This document shows positions 8,189 through 15,025 of a DNA stretch of 64,000 bases, in pieces. Position numbers and translations under genes: made by a program. How positions within the stretch are numbered: the stretch's first letter is position 1; the number at the start of each line of letters is the position of its first letter. The notes beneath the pieces were generated by a model, which did not search any database, had not been told where the DNA came from, and saw only the letters and a program-made list of their open reading frames with translations. This DNA comes from CAIMUS01 sp963708455. Its GTDB lineage: Bacteria > Pseudomonadota > Gammaproteobacteria > Competibacterales > Competibacteraceae. The stretch is taken from NCBI GenBank assembly GCA_963708455.1, contig CAVPSQ010000007.1, positions 62,001 to 126,000 of the forward strand. The letters run 5' to 3'.

Positions 8189-8874
8189 GATTGATTATCC
8201 GTGGTGATAGGCAGGGAAGGCGGTTCCGACCGGCGGTTGACTTTGACCTCGGCGATCCGCAATAGCTCGTCTTCCCATTTGAACCCCCTGCGTAGTTCGG
8301 CGGTGACTACACCGTCGTCCACATCGGGGCGCTGGTCGATTTCGGCGGCGCGCATGGTATAGGGATCCAAGCGCCGGCCCAGGGTCTCCAACGGGACCAC
8401 GTGTTGGGCGTGCAGCACCTGCTCCAGCCGGCGCAGGCTGATGTCCTGACCTTGCGCCACCGCCGCGAGCAGGGTTCTGTCCCGCTTATGGAGCCAGAAT
8501 GGCCGGGACGGACGATAGTTCCGCACCGCCTGCAGTCCAGCCTCCAGCCGGTCCCGTAAGTCCAGCAAGTCCAGCAGCAGGGGCCGGAGCACAGTGCGCC
8601 GCTGTTCCCGCAAGGCCGTCCGGGTGCGTTCCAACGCTTCGTTCAATTGTGCCTGGTTGTCATCCAGCGTGGTGAAAACGACTTTGAACTCGTCCAGAGC
8701 CGTCTTCATCTGCCGCGATTCCAGCCTGACTTCGTTCTTCAGGGCCGCCAGTTCCGTGAATAAGGAATACAGGTCGGTCTGGCCGCTTTCCGTCGCGGAG
8801 GTGGCGGTTTCCAGCGCGCTATCCAGATAGGCGCTAAAGCGGTTCAGCAACTGCTCTTTGGTTGCGGTATCCAT
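8185..8874 (-). CDS. GrpE-like nucleotide exchange factor
   Basis: Protein of 229 residues with the GrpE layout. A long N-terminal helix (about residues 40-105, rich in Glu/Gln/Leu/Arg) is followed by a small C-terminal beta domain ending ELRRGFKWEDELLRIAEVKV, which matches the end of GrpE proteins (ELRRGY...LRPA.V.V). The central part (YRPSRPFWLHKRDRTLLAAV) is unusual and not found in classical GrpE. Expected role: ADP release from the adjacent Hsp70. The stop codon overlaps the Hsp70 start by four bases, which would keep the two at matched levels. It is more divergent than a housekeeping GrpE. Confidence 0.75.
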   Translation of the reverse strand: MDTATKEQLLNRFSAYLDSALETATSATESGQTDLYSLFTELAALKNEVRLESRQMKTALDEFKVVFTTLDDNQAQLNEALERTRTALREQRRTVLRPLLLDLLDLRDRLEAGLQAVRNYRPSRPFWLHKRDRTLLAAVAQGQDISLRRLEQVLHAQHVVPLETLGRRLDPYTMRAAEIDQRPDVDDGVVTAELRRGFKWEDELLRIAEVKVNRRSEPPSLPITTDNQS

Positions 8875-8921
8875 CGTCGAACGTGCTACAGAGATCGAAA
8901 CATAAATGGTATAGGGCTTCG

Positions 8922-9230
8922 CTAGCTGTCCCGCTTGCCCAGGCTTTCGGTCAGCACCCGGAGAAACTGCTGTTCCGTAGGGCGTTTGCCGGTTCCACCC
9001 TGCAAGGCGGTTTCCACCAGCGACTCCATCTCGGGAGACTCCTGCTGGAACAGGCGGTAACGCAGCCGATCCTGGCGGGTCTTGATGGCCTCGAAGGCCA
9101 CGCGGATGGCCTGAAACTGCTCCGGTTCGCGCTCCGGGGGGTGTTGCCGCACCTGTTGCAGATAGGCTTTTTTGATGGTTTCATCATCCGCATTTTCGGG
9201 GACGCCCAGCAGAACAAACGGGTTCTTCAT
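8922..9230 (-). CDS. Short J-domain protein with HPP in place of HPD
   Basis: Protein of 102 residues with a J-domain-like start: NPFVLLGVPENADDETIKKA, then YLQQVRQHPPEREPEQFQAI and RVAFEAIKTRQDRLRY. The diagnostic loop reads HPP-E rather than HPD. In classical J-proteins the Asp is needed to stimulate Hsp70 ATPase activity, although a family of small bacterial J-like proteins naturally has HPP. There is no Gly/Phe region or zinc finger, only a ~40-residue helical tail. It overlaps the gene before it by four bases and is followed by a 47-base gap before the GrpE-like gene, the only real gap in the operon. It is a candidate dedicated co-chaperone. Confidence 0.75.
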   Translation of the reverse strand: MKNPFVLLGVPENADDETIKKAYLQQVRQHPPEREPEQFQAIRVAFEAIKTRQDRLRYRLFQQESPEMESLVETALQGGTGKRPTEQQFLRVLTESLGKRDS

Positions 9231-9619
9231 CGCTTTTTCGGTTTGCGGCGGGACTGCCGCGGCAGCGGGAAATCGAACGGTAAGGATCTGTCATCCAAAA
9301 AATCCAGCGGTTTGCCGCTGCCGCCACCCGACAGCAGCAGTGTTTTCAGAAGGATTTTACCCAACTCCGGCGGAATCCCGTAGTGATCAGGCAAAGACTC
9401 TTCCAGCATCTGCTCCACTATCGTCTCCCGCAGCGCCGGCGGCACGAGCAACAGCATCTCACGCATCTTTTTGAAATCCTCTAAGAGATCGGCCGGCAGG
9501 GAGGGCAGGTTGAGCTCGGCCACTGGCAGCCGCGGAAAATCCTGCTTCAGGAACTGATCGATCAGGGTGGCGGTACGATGGTCTTTGGCGGCTTCAGCTT
9601 GTTCCCAGGCGTGCTTCAA
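9227..9619 (-). CDS. Uncharacterised protein of the Hsp70 operon
   Basis: Protein of 130 residues, not recognised. It is mainly helical, with a Leu/Pro-rich middle (LPVAELNLPSLPADLLEDFK), a second helical stretch around residues 45-95 and a very basic C-terminus (LPRQSRRKPKKR). There is no signal peptide and no membrane segment. It overlaps both the TPR gene and the J-domain gene by four bases, so it is made together with them. Its role is probably structural or adaptor-like within this chaperone system, judged only from position. Confidence 0.65.
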   Translation of the reverse strand: MKHAWEQAEAAKDHRTATLIDQFLKQDFPRLPVAELNLPSLPADLLEDFKKMREMLLLVPPALRETIVEQMLEESLPDHYGIPPELGKILLKTLLLSGGGSGKPLDFLDDRSLPFDFPLPRQSRRKPKKR

Positions 9620-11670
9620 CCGGCTGTAGTCCCGTTCGGATACGTTATCCAGCCTGCCTTCGGCGCGGCCAAAAGCTGGTAATACACGAACAAAGGGCGT
9701 TCTTTCCAGTGTTTAAGCGCCTCGGTGGCGAAATATTCCAGCAATTCGTAATGCGGCGCCTGGCGCAGGCAGTCACAGACGACCTGCATATCCTCTTCGG
9801 TAGATATTTGCCCGACCGCCTTTTTCAGCGGCGCTTGCAGATCTTCCAGTGCTGAACCCAGGTCGGCGACTCCCTCCTCCCGATAGGCGTTGACAACACG
9901 GACCACGGCCAGGAAGTCCTCGCGACTGGGAACCTGAGTCCGATTGGTGGCCAGATAAGGCAGGAAATCTCCGGGTTCGAGTCGCAGTCGGATGCATTCC
10001 ACCGCCAGGCGCAATTGCGCCACCAGCGGGTTGCCGGCAAGCCGCAGCCCTTCCTGGAGCCCGTGTTGCAGCCGATCCTTCTGGTTAAGGCAGGACGCCA
10101 GCAGTCCCCGGTTGATTTCCACCACGCCGTTACGGCTGCCCTCGCGCTCCAATTGCCCGGCACTGTCCAGTTCCTTTTCAGCCAGTGCGTACTTGCCCGC
10201 CTGGATCAACTTGCGGGCGTGGGACAGATGCGCGTTGATCAGGACCATGCGGGCCTTGCTGTTGATGGGGTCCAGTTCCAGCAGTTTGGTGGCGAAGCCC
10301 GCTGCTTTCTTGAAGGCTTTACGTTGGGTGGCTGTTTCCACCGCCGCCAGGAGCACCTGGCTGTCTTCGGGGAATTGCTTGAGCGCCTTATCCACCCACT
10401 GATAATAAGCTTTGGTATCGCCGGACGTTTTGGTCAACTCGGCCAGTTTCAGATAGGTTGCTTTGTCATCCGGATCCAGCCGCAAGCTTTCTTCCAGCAG
10501 GCGCAGAGTGGCCGTCGGTTCCCAATCGGGCGCGTGGCGCCCCCGCAACTCCACCATGTGCCGCAGGATGAGCGCCGCCGCCAGCGCATTGTCGGCCTGG
10601 TGAAGGTCCTGCTTTAGCAGATTGACGCAACCCTGCCAATAACGCACAGCCCGGAGGTAGTCATGCTCGCGCTCGGCCCGCAGCGCCTGGAGGCGTTCCG
10701 CTTCGAACGGTGGCAAAGGATTGAACAACCGGTTATAGATGTTGAGACCGTGAGGATAGCCGGGCAACAAGGCAAGACAGATGCGCCGGGCCTGCTCCCG
10801 CTGCAGCAGCGGAAGCTGAGCGGCGATAAACTCGAACCAGGCTTTATCGCTTTGCCTGGCGCGCATCGCTGACCACTGCCTGAGCAGGCGAAGCTGGCGT
10901 GGGTCCAGACCCAGCAGGTTGGCGGCCAGTTCCTGTTGGGCAGGGCTAAAGTTGGCCAGCGCCTGGACCAGGCCGGTGCTACGATTGCCGCAGGCGCGGA
11001 TGACGGCGGCTATCCCTCGATAGGGTGAATCAGCGGTGAGCCGCTCCAGCAGTGGCAGAGCGCCCGCCGGTTCGGACTCCAATTTGATCAAGGCATTGAG
11101 AACCTGTCGGAAGTCTTTGTAAGGGGAGCGAAACGGGATGCTTTTCAAGTGCTCACGCACGCTGGCCTCGTCGGCGCCCTGACCATAGGCGCGTAGCGCT
11201 GCCTGGGCGGCTGTCAGGTGCTGACGTAAGGCAGCAGTCGCCGGCAGTGCTGGGGTGATGTCTTTATGCCCGGTCAGCAGCAGGGTGGCGAGCCAGGCTT
11301 CCAGCGCCTCGAGGGCAGCGGCCTGCAACAGGGGTTCATACTGGCCATAAGCACGGGCTGCCTTGGCGTACTGGCCGCTACGCAATAACCAATCGAGGTA
11401 CAGTTCCGGCTGTAGTACCTGGCGACACAGGCTGGGTATGTTTTCCCATAACATGGCCGCTTCTTTGTACATGGCTTTGGCTGCCAAGTCTCTGGCCCGT
11501 CCCAGATAAGCCGTGGCCAAGGCACCGCGCCAGTCATCCCGGGGTTCCCGCTTGAGCAGTTGCTTATACGCTTCGATCGCGTCCTTGTACGCTCCGCTGG
11601 ATAGATCCGCCTGGGCTTTGGCGGCAAGCGCCATGGTGGAAAGATCGCTGAAAGGGCTTTTTTTAAGCAT
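9616..11670 (-). CDS. Large TPR-repeat protein, first gene of Hsp70 operon
   Basis: Protein of 684 residues built from helical repeats. Clear TPR-like units occur at residues ~15-50 (AKAQADLSSGAYKDAIEAYK), ~400-435 (ATYLKLAELTKTSGDTKAYY) and ~440-520 (LLELDPINSKARMVLINAHL). The central half is a diverged alpha-solenoid. There is no signal peptide or membrane segment, so it is cytoplasmic. As the promoter-proximal gene it may recruit substrates for the Hsp70 or act as its scaffold. The start is ATG at 11670, preceded by a weak ribosome-binding site. No sigma-32 promoter could be recognised upstream. Confidence 0.8.
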   Translation of the reverse strand: MLKKSPFSDLSTMALAAKAQADLSSGAYKDAIEAYKQLLKREPRDDWRGALATAYLGRARDLAAKAMYKEAAMLWENIPSLCRQVLQPELYLDWLLRSGQYAKAARAYGQYEPLLQAAALEALEAWLATLLLTGHKDITPALPATAALRQHLTAAQAALRAYGQGADEASVREHLKSIPFRSPYKDFRQVLNALIKLESEPAGALPLLERLTADSPYRGIAAVIRACGNRSTGLVQALANFSPAQQELAANLLGLDPRQLRLLRQWSAMRARQSDKAWFEFIAAQLPLLQREQARRICLALLPGYPHGLNIYNRLFNPLPPFEAERLQALRAEREHDYLRAVRYWQGCVNLLKQDLHQADNALAAALILRHMVELRGRHAPDWEPTATLRLLEESLRLDPDDKATYLKLAELTKTSGDTKAYYQWVDKALKQFPEDSQVLLAAVETATQRKAFKKAAGFATKLLELDPINSKARMVLINAHLSHARKLIQAGKYALAEKELDSAGQLEREGSRNGVVEINRGLLASCLNQKDRLQHGLQEGLRLAGNPLVAQLRLAVECIRLRLEPGDFLPYLATNRTQVPSREDFLAVVRVVNAYREEGVADLGSALEDLQAPLKKAVGQISTEEDMQVVCDCLRQAPHYELLEYFATEALKHWKERPLFVYYQLLAAPKAGWITYPNGTTAG

Positions 11671-11978
11671 CTCTACATAGGAGTTAAAGTTTAACCGAGA
11701 GTTTATGGAGAATCAGAGCAAAATCCAACGATCTTCGTAAACACCCGAGTCTGACCAATGACCTGGAGTGGCTGTATGCGATAGAGCCAACAAGGTCGGG
11801 GGGAATCGCAGGCTGAAGTGCCATGATGGCCAGGCTGTGAATAGTGAAATTGTAACCGTTCAAATCCACCACCCCAACCTCTTTCCCTACAAGGCTTCTC
11901 TTTACCCTGAAATGCCACCGTTATTATGGATAGGTAATACTCGACTTTGGCCATCTTGGGTTCCCGGGCAGGCAGTGT
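11671..11978. other. Divergent intergenic region, no gene seen
   Basis: Together with the repeat that follows, this forms a ~620-base gap between the minus-strand chaperone operon and rpsF. Both promoters must lie in or near it, but I could not identify convincing -35/-10 pairs. Confidence 0.4.
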
Positions 11979-12127
11979 GGGTATCCACGTAAGCCGGGAC
12001 ACTTCGCAGGTTGACCGCAAAGGGCCGGCGAAGACGCCGGCGCGATTGTCCCGCCTTAAGCGGGTAGCCCCACCTGCAAGATTTAACCCATTGAACTTAC
12101 TAACTGTCCCAGCTTAAGTGGATACCC
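11979..12127. mobile_element. 149-bp inverted-repeat element (MITE-like), copy A
   Basis: The left end GGGTATCCACGTAAGCCGGG and the right end (as reverse complement) GGGTATCCACTTAAGCTGGG begin 23-bp terminal repeats that match at 21 positions. The interior carries AGGTTGACCGCAAAGGGCCG, a GCCGGCG palindrome, and an internal end-like sequence at 12047-12069. The same ends and interior recur at 20194-20335 and 24840-24980. It has no coding capacity, so it is a non-autonomous element if mobile at all. It lies between the chaperone operon and rpsF. Confidence 0.7.
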
Positions 12128-12289
12128 AAGTTTAGATAATTTTATAGCACAAAAAACTCCGCTTTACTGTCTTCTTGCTGCGCACACGTGCCTTGCGCCT
12201 GACCGTTCTCCTCTCTACAATGGCGTCCCTTTCCCCCAACTCCTTGCCTCACCGTGCCGCGGGAGGCTGTGCCAGCCGAAAGGAGCTTT

Positions 12290-12790
12290 ATGCGTCATTA
12301 TGAAATCGTGTTTCTGGTCCACCCCGACCAGAGTGAACAAGTGTCCGCCATGGTCGAGCGCTATCGCACGATGATCGAAGCCGACGGCGGCCGGATCCAT
12401 CGCCTGGAAGACTGGGGCCGACGCCAATTGGCCTTTCCCATCAACAAGATTCACAAGGCCCACTACATATTGATGAACATCGAGTGCAGCCAACCGGTTA
12501 TGGATGAACTGGTCAGCGCCTTCCGTTTCAATGACGCCGTCATCCGCAATCTGATCATCCAACGTCCCGGTCCGGAAACCGAACCGTCCCCGCTGGCCAA
12601 GCCGCGCGACGAACGCGAAGGCCATGACGACCTGTATGAAGAAGGCCCGCCAGTCGAGAGCGATGTTGAGAGCGATGTTGAGAGCGATGTCGAAAGCGAT
12701 GTCGAGAGCGATGTCGAAAGCGATGTCGAGAGCGATGTTGAGAGCGATGTCGAGGGTGAGAATGAAGAGACGCTCCCGGAAACGGTTTGA
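12290..12790 (+). CDS. rpsF: 30S ribosomal protein S6 with acidic repeat tail
   Basis: Ribosomal protein S6, which binds S18 on the small subunit platform. Residues 1-100 are a normal S6 fold (MRHYEIVFLVHPDQSEQVSA, GGRIHRLEDWGRRQLAFPIN, KAHYILMNIE). From residue ~122 the protein has eight tandem Val-Glu-Ser-Asp units, giving 166 residues against the usual 100-140. The start is ATG at 12290, which follows AAAGGAGC. An acidic tail is normal for S6 (E. coli adds Glu residues), but a tandem VESD array is unusual. It is first of an rpsF-priB-rpsR-DUF2232-rplI operon. Confidence 0.95.
   Translation: MRHYEIVFLVHPDQSEQVSAMVERYRTMIEADGGRIHRLEDWGRRQLAFPINKIHKAHYILMNIECSQPVMDELVSAFRFNDAVIRNLIIQRPGPETEPSPLAKPRDEREGHDDLYEEGPPVESDVESDVESDVESDVESDVESDVESDVESDVEGENEETLPETV
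12653..12748 (+). repeat. Eight 12-bp tandem units within rpsF (VESD repeat)
   Basis: Eight consecutive 12-base units of the form GT(T/C)GA(G/A)AGCGAT encode Val-Glu-Ser-Asp. Variation between units is confined to third codon positions (GTT/GTC and GAG/GAA), so the peptide is perfectly repeated while the DNA is not. This implies selection for the protein sequence or recent slippage followed by synonymous drift. Confidence 0.9.
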
Positions 12791-13149
12791 TCCGGCGCCA
12801 TGCTGTGGCGGCAACGCCTGTTCTGGATAACTGTCTGCTGATCGCCGGTCGTGTGGCCGGTCCCAGCCAGACACGTTATTCGCCCGCTGGCCTGCCTATC
12901 GCCCGCTTTCTGCTGGAGCACCATTCCCAACAGGTGGAGGCCGCCATTCCCCGAGACACCCGCTGCCGGCTGCCCGTGATCGCCTGTGGGGAAGCGCTGG
13001 CGCAGGCCGTCCAGACACTGCCTGTAGGAACTCTGGTCAGAATACGGGGGTTTTTAAGCCGGGCTAATTACCGTCAGGGGGAACACCAGTTGGTGGTCCA
13101 CGCCGAACAGATAGAAATTCTCAATTCAGTGCAAGAATCGCGAGGTTGA
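12787..13149 (+). CDS. priB: Primosomal replication protein N (PriB)
   Basis: Single-stranded DNA-binding OB-fold protein that bridges PriA and DnaT in replication restart. The product has up to 120 residues with the OB-fold pattern (NCLLIAGRVAGPSQTRYSPA, GLPIARFLLEH, then GTLVRIRGFLSRANYR). The start is uncertain: TTG at 12787 overlaps the rpsF stop, and GTG at 12805 is an alternative with no clear ribosome-binding site. The first ~12 residues of the longer form (MIRRHAVAATPV) are outside the usual domain. Position between rpsF and rpsR is the standard one for priB in gamma- and betaproteobacteria. Confidence 0.88.
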   Translation: MIRRHAVAATPVLDNCLLIAGRVAGPSQTRYSPAGLPIARFLLEHHSQQVEAAIPRDTRCRLPVIACGEALAQAVQTLPVGTLVRIRGFLSRANYRQGEHQLVVHAEQIEILNSVQESRG

Positions 13150-13153
13150 ACCT

Positions 13154-13378
13154 ATGTCACGTTTTTTCCGTCGTAAGAAATTCTGCCGCTTTACCGCCGA
13201 AGGCATCAAGGAGATTGATTACAAGGACATCAATACCTTGAAGAACTACATTACCGAAACCGGCAAGATCGTGCCGAGCCGCATCACCGGCACCAAAAGC
13301 CGCTATCAGCGACAACTGGCCACCGCCATCAAGCGCGCCCGCTTTCTGGCGCTGCTGCCCTATTGCGACCGGCATTGA
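13154..13378 (+). CDS. rpsR: 30S ribosomal protein S18
   Basis: Ribosomal protein S18, 74 residues, the normal length. It has the conserved core CRFTAEGIKEIDYKDINTLK, ETGKIVPSRITGTKSRYQRQ and LATAIKRARFLALLPY. It forms a heterodimer with S6, encoded two genes upstream. ATG at 13154 lies four bases after the priB stop, and GAGGTTGAACCT precedes it. Confidence 0.97.
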   Translation: MSRFFRRKKFCRFTAEGIKEIDYKDINTLKNYITETGKIVPSRITGTKSRYQRQLATAIKRARFLALLPYCDRH

Positions 13379-13425
13379 TCCGTCAATCCAACGCAGGCTG
13401 CTAAGATCACGGTGGAGCCGGCGAC

Positions 13426-14316
13426 ATGCAGGGCATAGCTTCCTTTATCCTGCGGGGCCGCTCGCCGGCAGTGGCGACGCTTGTCCTGGCGGCGTTGCTG
13501 CCGCTGCTGAATCTGTGCAGCGGCGCCGCCCTCGCCCTGGTGACCCTGCGCAAAGGCGCGCAGGAAGGCATGCTTACCCTGCTTATCGCGGTCTGTCTGA
13601 TGATCGTGGTAACCGGGCTGCTGTTCGGCTCGACCCTGCCGGCGCTCCTGCTACTGCTGTTCTTCTGGGTGCCATCATGGTTACTGGCAGGCGTCTTGCG
13701 TTACAGTGTCTCTCTGACCATCACCGTGCAACTGGGGCTGCTGCTGGCCACGCTGGCGCTGGCAGGCTCCCTGGTGACCCTGGATGATGTCGCCGCCTGG
13801 GGGCGGCAGTTGCTGGAACAGCGCCTGGAGCCGCTGCTGCAACCCGTGCAACTGACCGGCCCGCAACTGGCTGCGCTCACCGCCATGCTGGCGCCTGTCA
13901 TGCCGGGACTGATCATCGCCCAGATGCTGTTATCCGTGCTGCTCAGCCTGCTGCTCGGCCGCTGGTGGCAGGCGCTGTTGTTCAATCCCGGCGGTTTCGG
14001 CGCGGAGTTTCGCGAATTGCGGCTGGATAAGCGGCTGGCGCCGCTGACGGCTGCCTTACTGGTGGGCGCGTGGTGGCTGCAATGGCCGCTGCTGGTCAAT
14101 CTGACGCCGTTGCTGCTGGCCGTCTATAGTTTGCAAAGCATTGCTCTGGCGCACGCCATCGTCAAGCGGGCACGGTTCGCGCAGGGCTGGCTGGTGGGGT
14201 TCTACGCGGTGCTGGTGCTGTTGCCGCAGTCCATAGTGCTGCTCAGCCTGCTGGGTTTGCTTGACGCCTGGGTGGATATTCGCACCCGCATCAAATCCCC
14301 GGCCGGTATCGTTTAA
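13426..14316 (+). CDS. DUF2232 (YybS-like) membrane protein
   Basis: Integral membrane protein of 296 residues, with about eight hydrophobic helices and very little soluble sequence. Proteins of the DUF2232/YybS family commonly lie between rpsR and rplI, as here. Function is not established; some relatives resemble membrane components of vitamin transporters. It begins at ATG 13426 after GGAGCCGGCGAC and belongs to the ribosomal operon. High Leu content (over a quarter of residues) explains the long reading frames on other strands in this region. Confidence 0.75.
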   Translation: MQGIASFILRGRSPAVATLVLAALLPLLNLCSGAALALVTLRKGAQEGMLTLLIAVCLMIVVTGLLFGSTLPALLLLLFFWVPSWLLAGVLRYSVSLTITVQLGLLLATLALAGSLVTLDDVAAWGRQLLEQRLEPLLQPVQLTGPQLAALTAMLAPVMPGLIIAQMLLSVLLSLLLGRWWQALLFNPGGFGAEFRELRLDKRLAPLTAALLVGAWWLQWPLLVNLTPLLLAVYSLQSIALAHAIVKRARFAQGWLVGFYAVLVLLPQSIVLLSLLGLLDAWVDIRTRIKSPAGIV

Positions 14317-14343
14317 TCGTTCATTGATATCGGGAGTGTACCG

Positions 14344-14790
14344 ATGGATATCATATTACTGGAGAAAATCGCCAATCTGGGCAATCTTGGCGACCGTGTG
14401 ACGGTCAAGCCCGGCTATGCCCGTAACTACCTGCTGCCGCAAGGCAAAGCCACCGCGGCGACCCCGGAAAACAGCGCCCGCTTCGAGGCCCAGCGGGCCG
14501 AACTGGAACAGAAAGCCGCCACCTCGCTGAACAGCGCCCAGGCGCGCGCCGAAGAACTGACGCAGTTGATCGTCACGCTGGCTGCTAAAGCGGGCAACGA
14601 AGGCCGTCTCTACGGTTCCGTCGGGGCCGCCAATATCGCCGCCGCCGTGTCCGTGGCAGGCTATGAATTGAACAAGCAGGAAATCCGCCTGCCCCAGGGG
14701 CCGCTGCGGCAATTGGGCGAATACGATATCACGCTGCAACTGCACGGCGACATCAAAACCCATATCCGGGTCAATGTCATCGCCGAATAA
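14344..14790 (+). CDS. rplI: 50S ribosomal protein L9
   Basis: Ribosomal protein L9, 148 residues, typical length. The N-terminal domain carries MDIILLEKIANLGNLGDRVT and the rRNA-binding VKPGYARNYLLPQGKA. A long connecting helix (residues ~55-78) leads to the C-terminal domain ending GDIKTHIRVNVIAE. ATG at 14344 has GGGAGTG upstream. It is the last gene of the operon, followed by a hairpin terminator. Confidence 0.97.
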   Translation: MDIILLEKIANLGNLGDRVTVKPGYARNYLLPQGKATAATPENSARFEAQRAELEQKAATSLNSAQARAEELTQLIVTLAAKAGNEGRLYGSVGAANIAAAVSVAGYELNKQEIRLPQGPLRQLGEYDITLQLHGDIKTHIRVNVIAE

Positions 14791-14797
14791 ACGCGCC

Positions 14798-14830
14798 GCC
14801 CGGCTGCGCTGCGAGGAGCCGGGCGCTTTC
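14798..14830 (+). terminator. Hairpin terminator after rplI
   Basis: GCCCGGCT at 14798-14805 pairs perfectly with AGCCGGGC at 14817-14824 across an 11-base loop, starting 8 bases after the rplI stop. The following T tract (GCTTTCC) is weak. Confidence 0.65.
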
Positions 14831-15025
14831 CACGGCCTCCCAGACCCGCTCCTGATTCCAGGGATAATTTATAACCTATTGAATTAAATATAAATATTAA
14901 TAATTTTCGATTCAAACAGTTGCATTTTCGCGGCGCTTCGAGGCGTTCAACTGACTGTGCCTTAAGCTACACTAGATTTAACGGCGCCTGGATGGCAGCC
15001 AATAACAAGCCGGTTACCACTGTAT

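Noticed and set aside
12653..12748. Regular short repeats considered as a CRISPR array
   Set aside because: There are no spacers; units are contiguous 12-mers in frame within rpsF and encode VESD.
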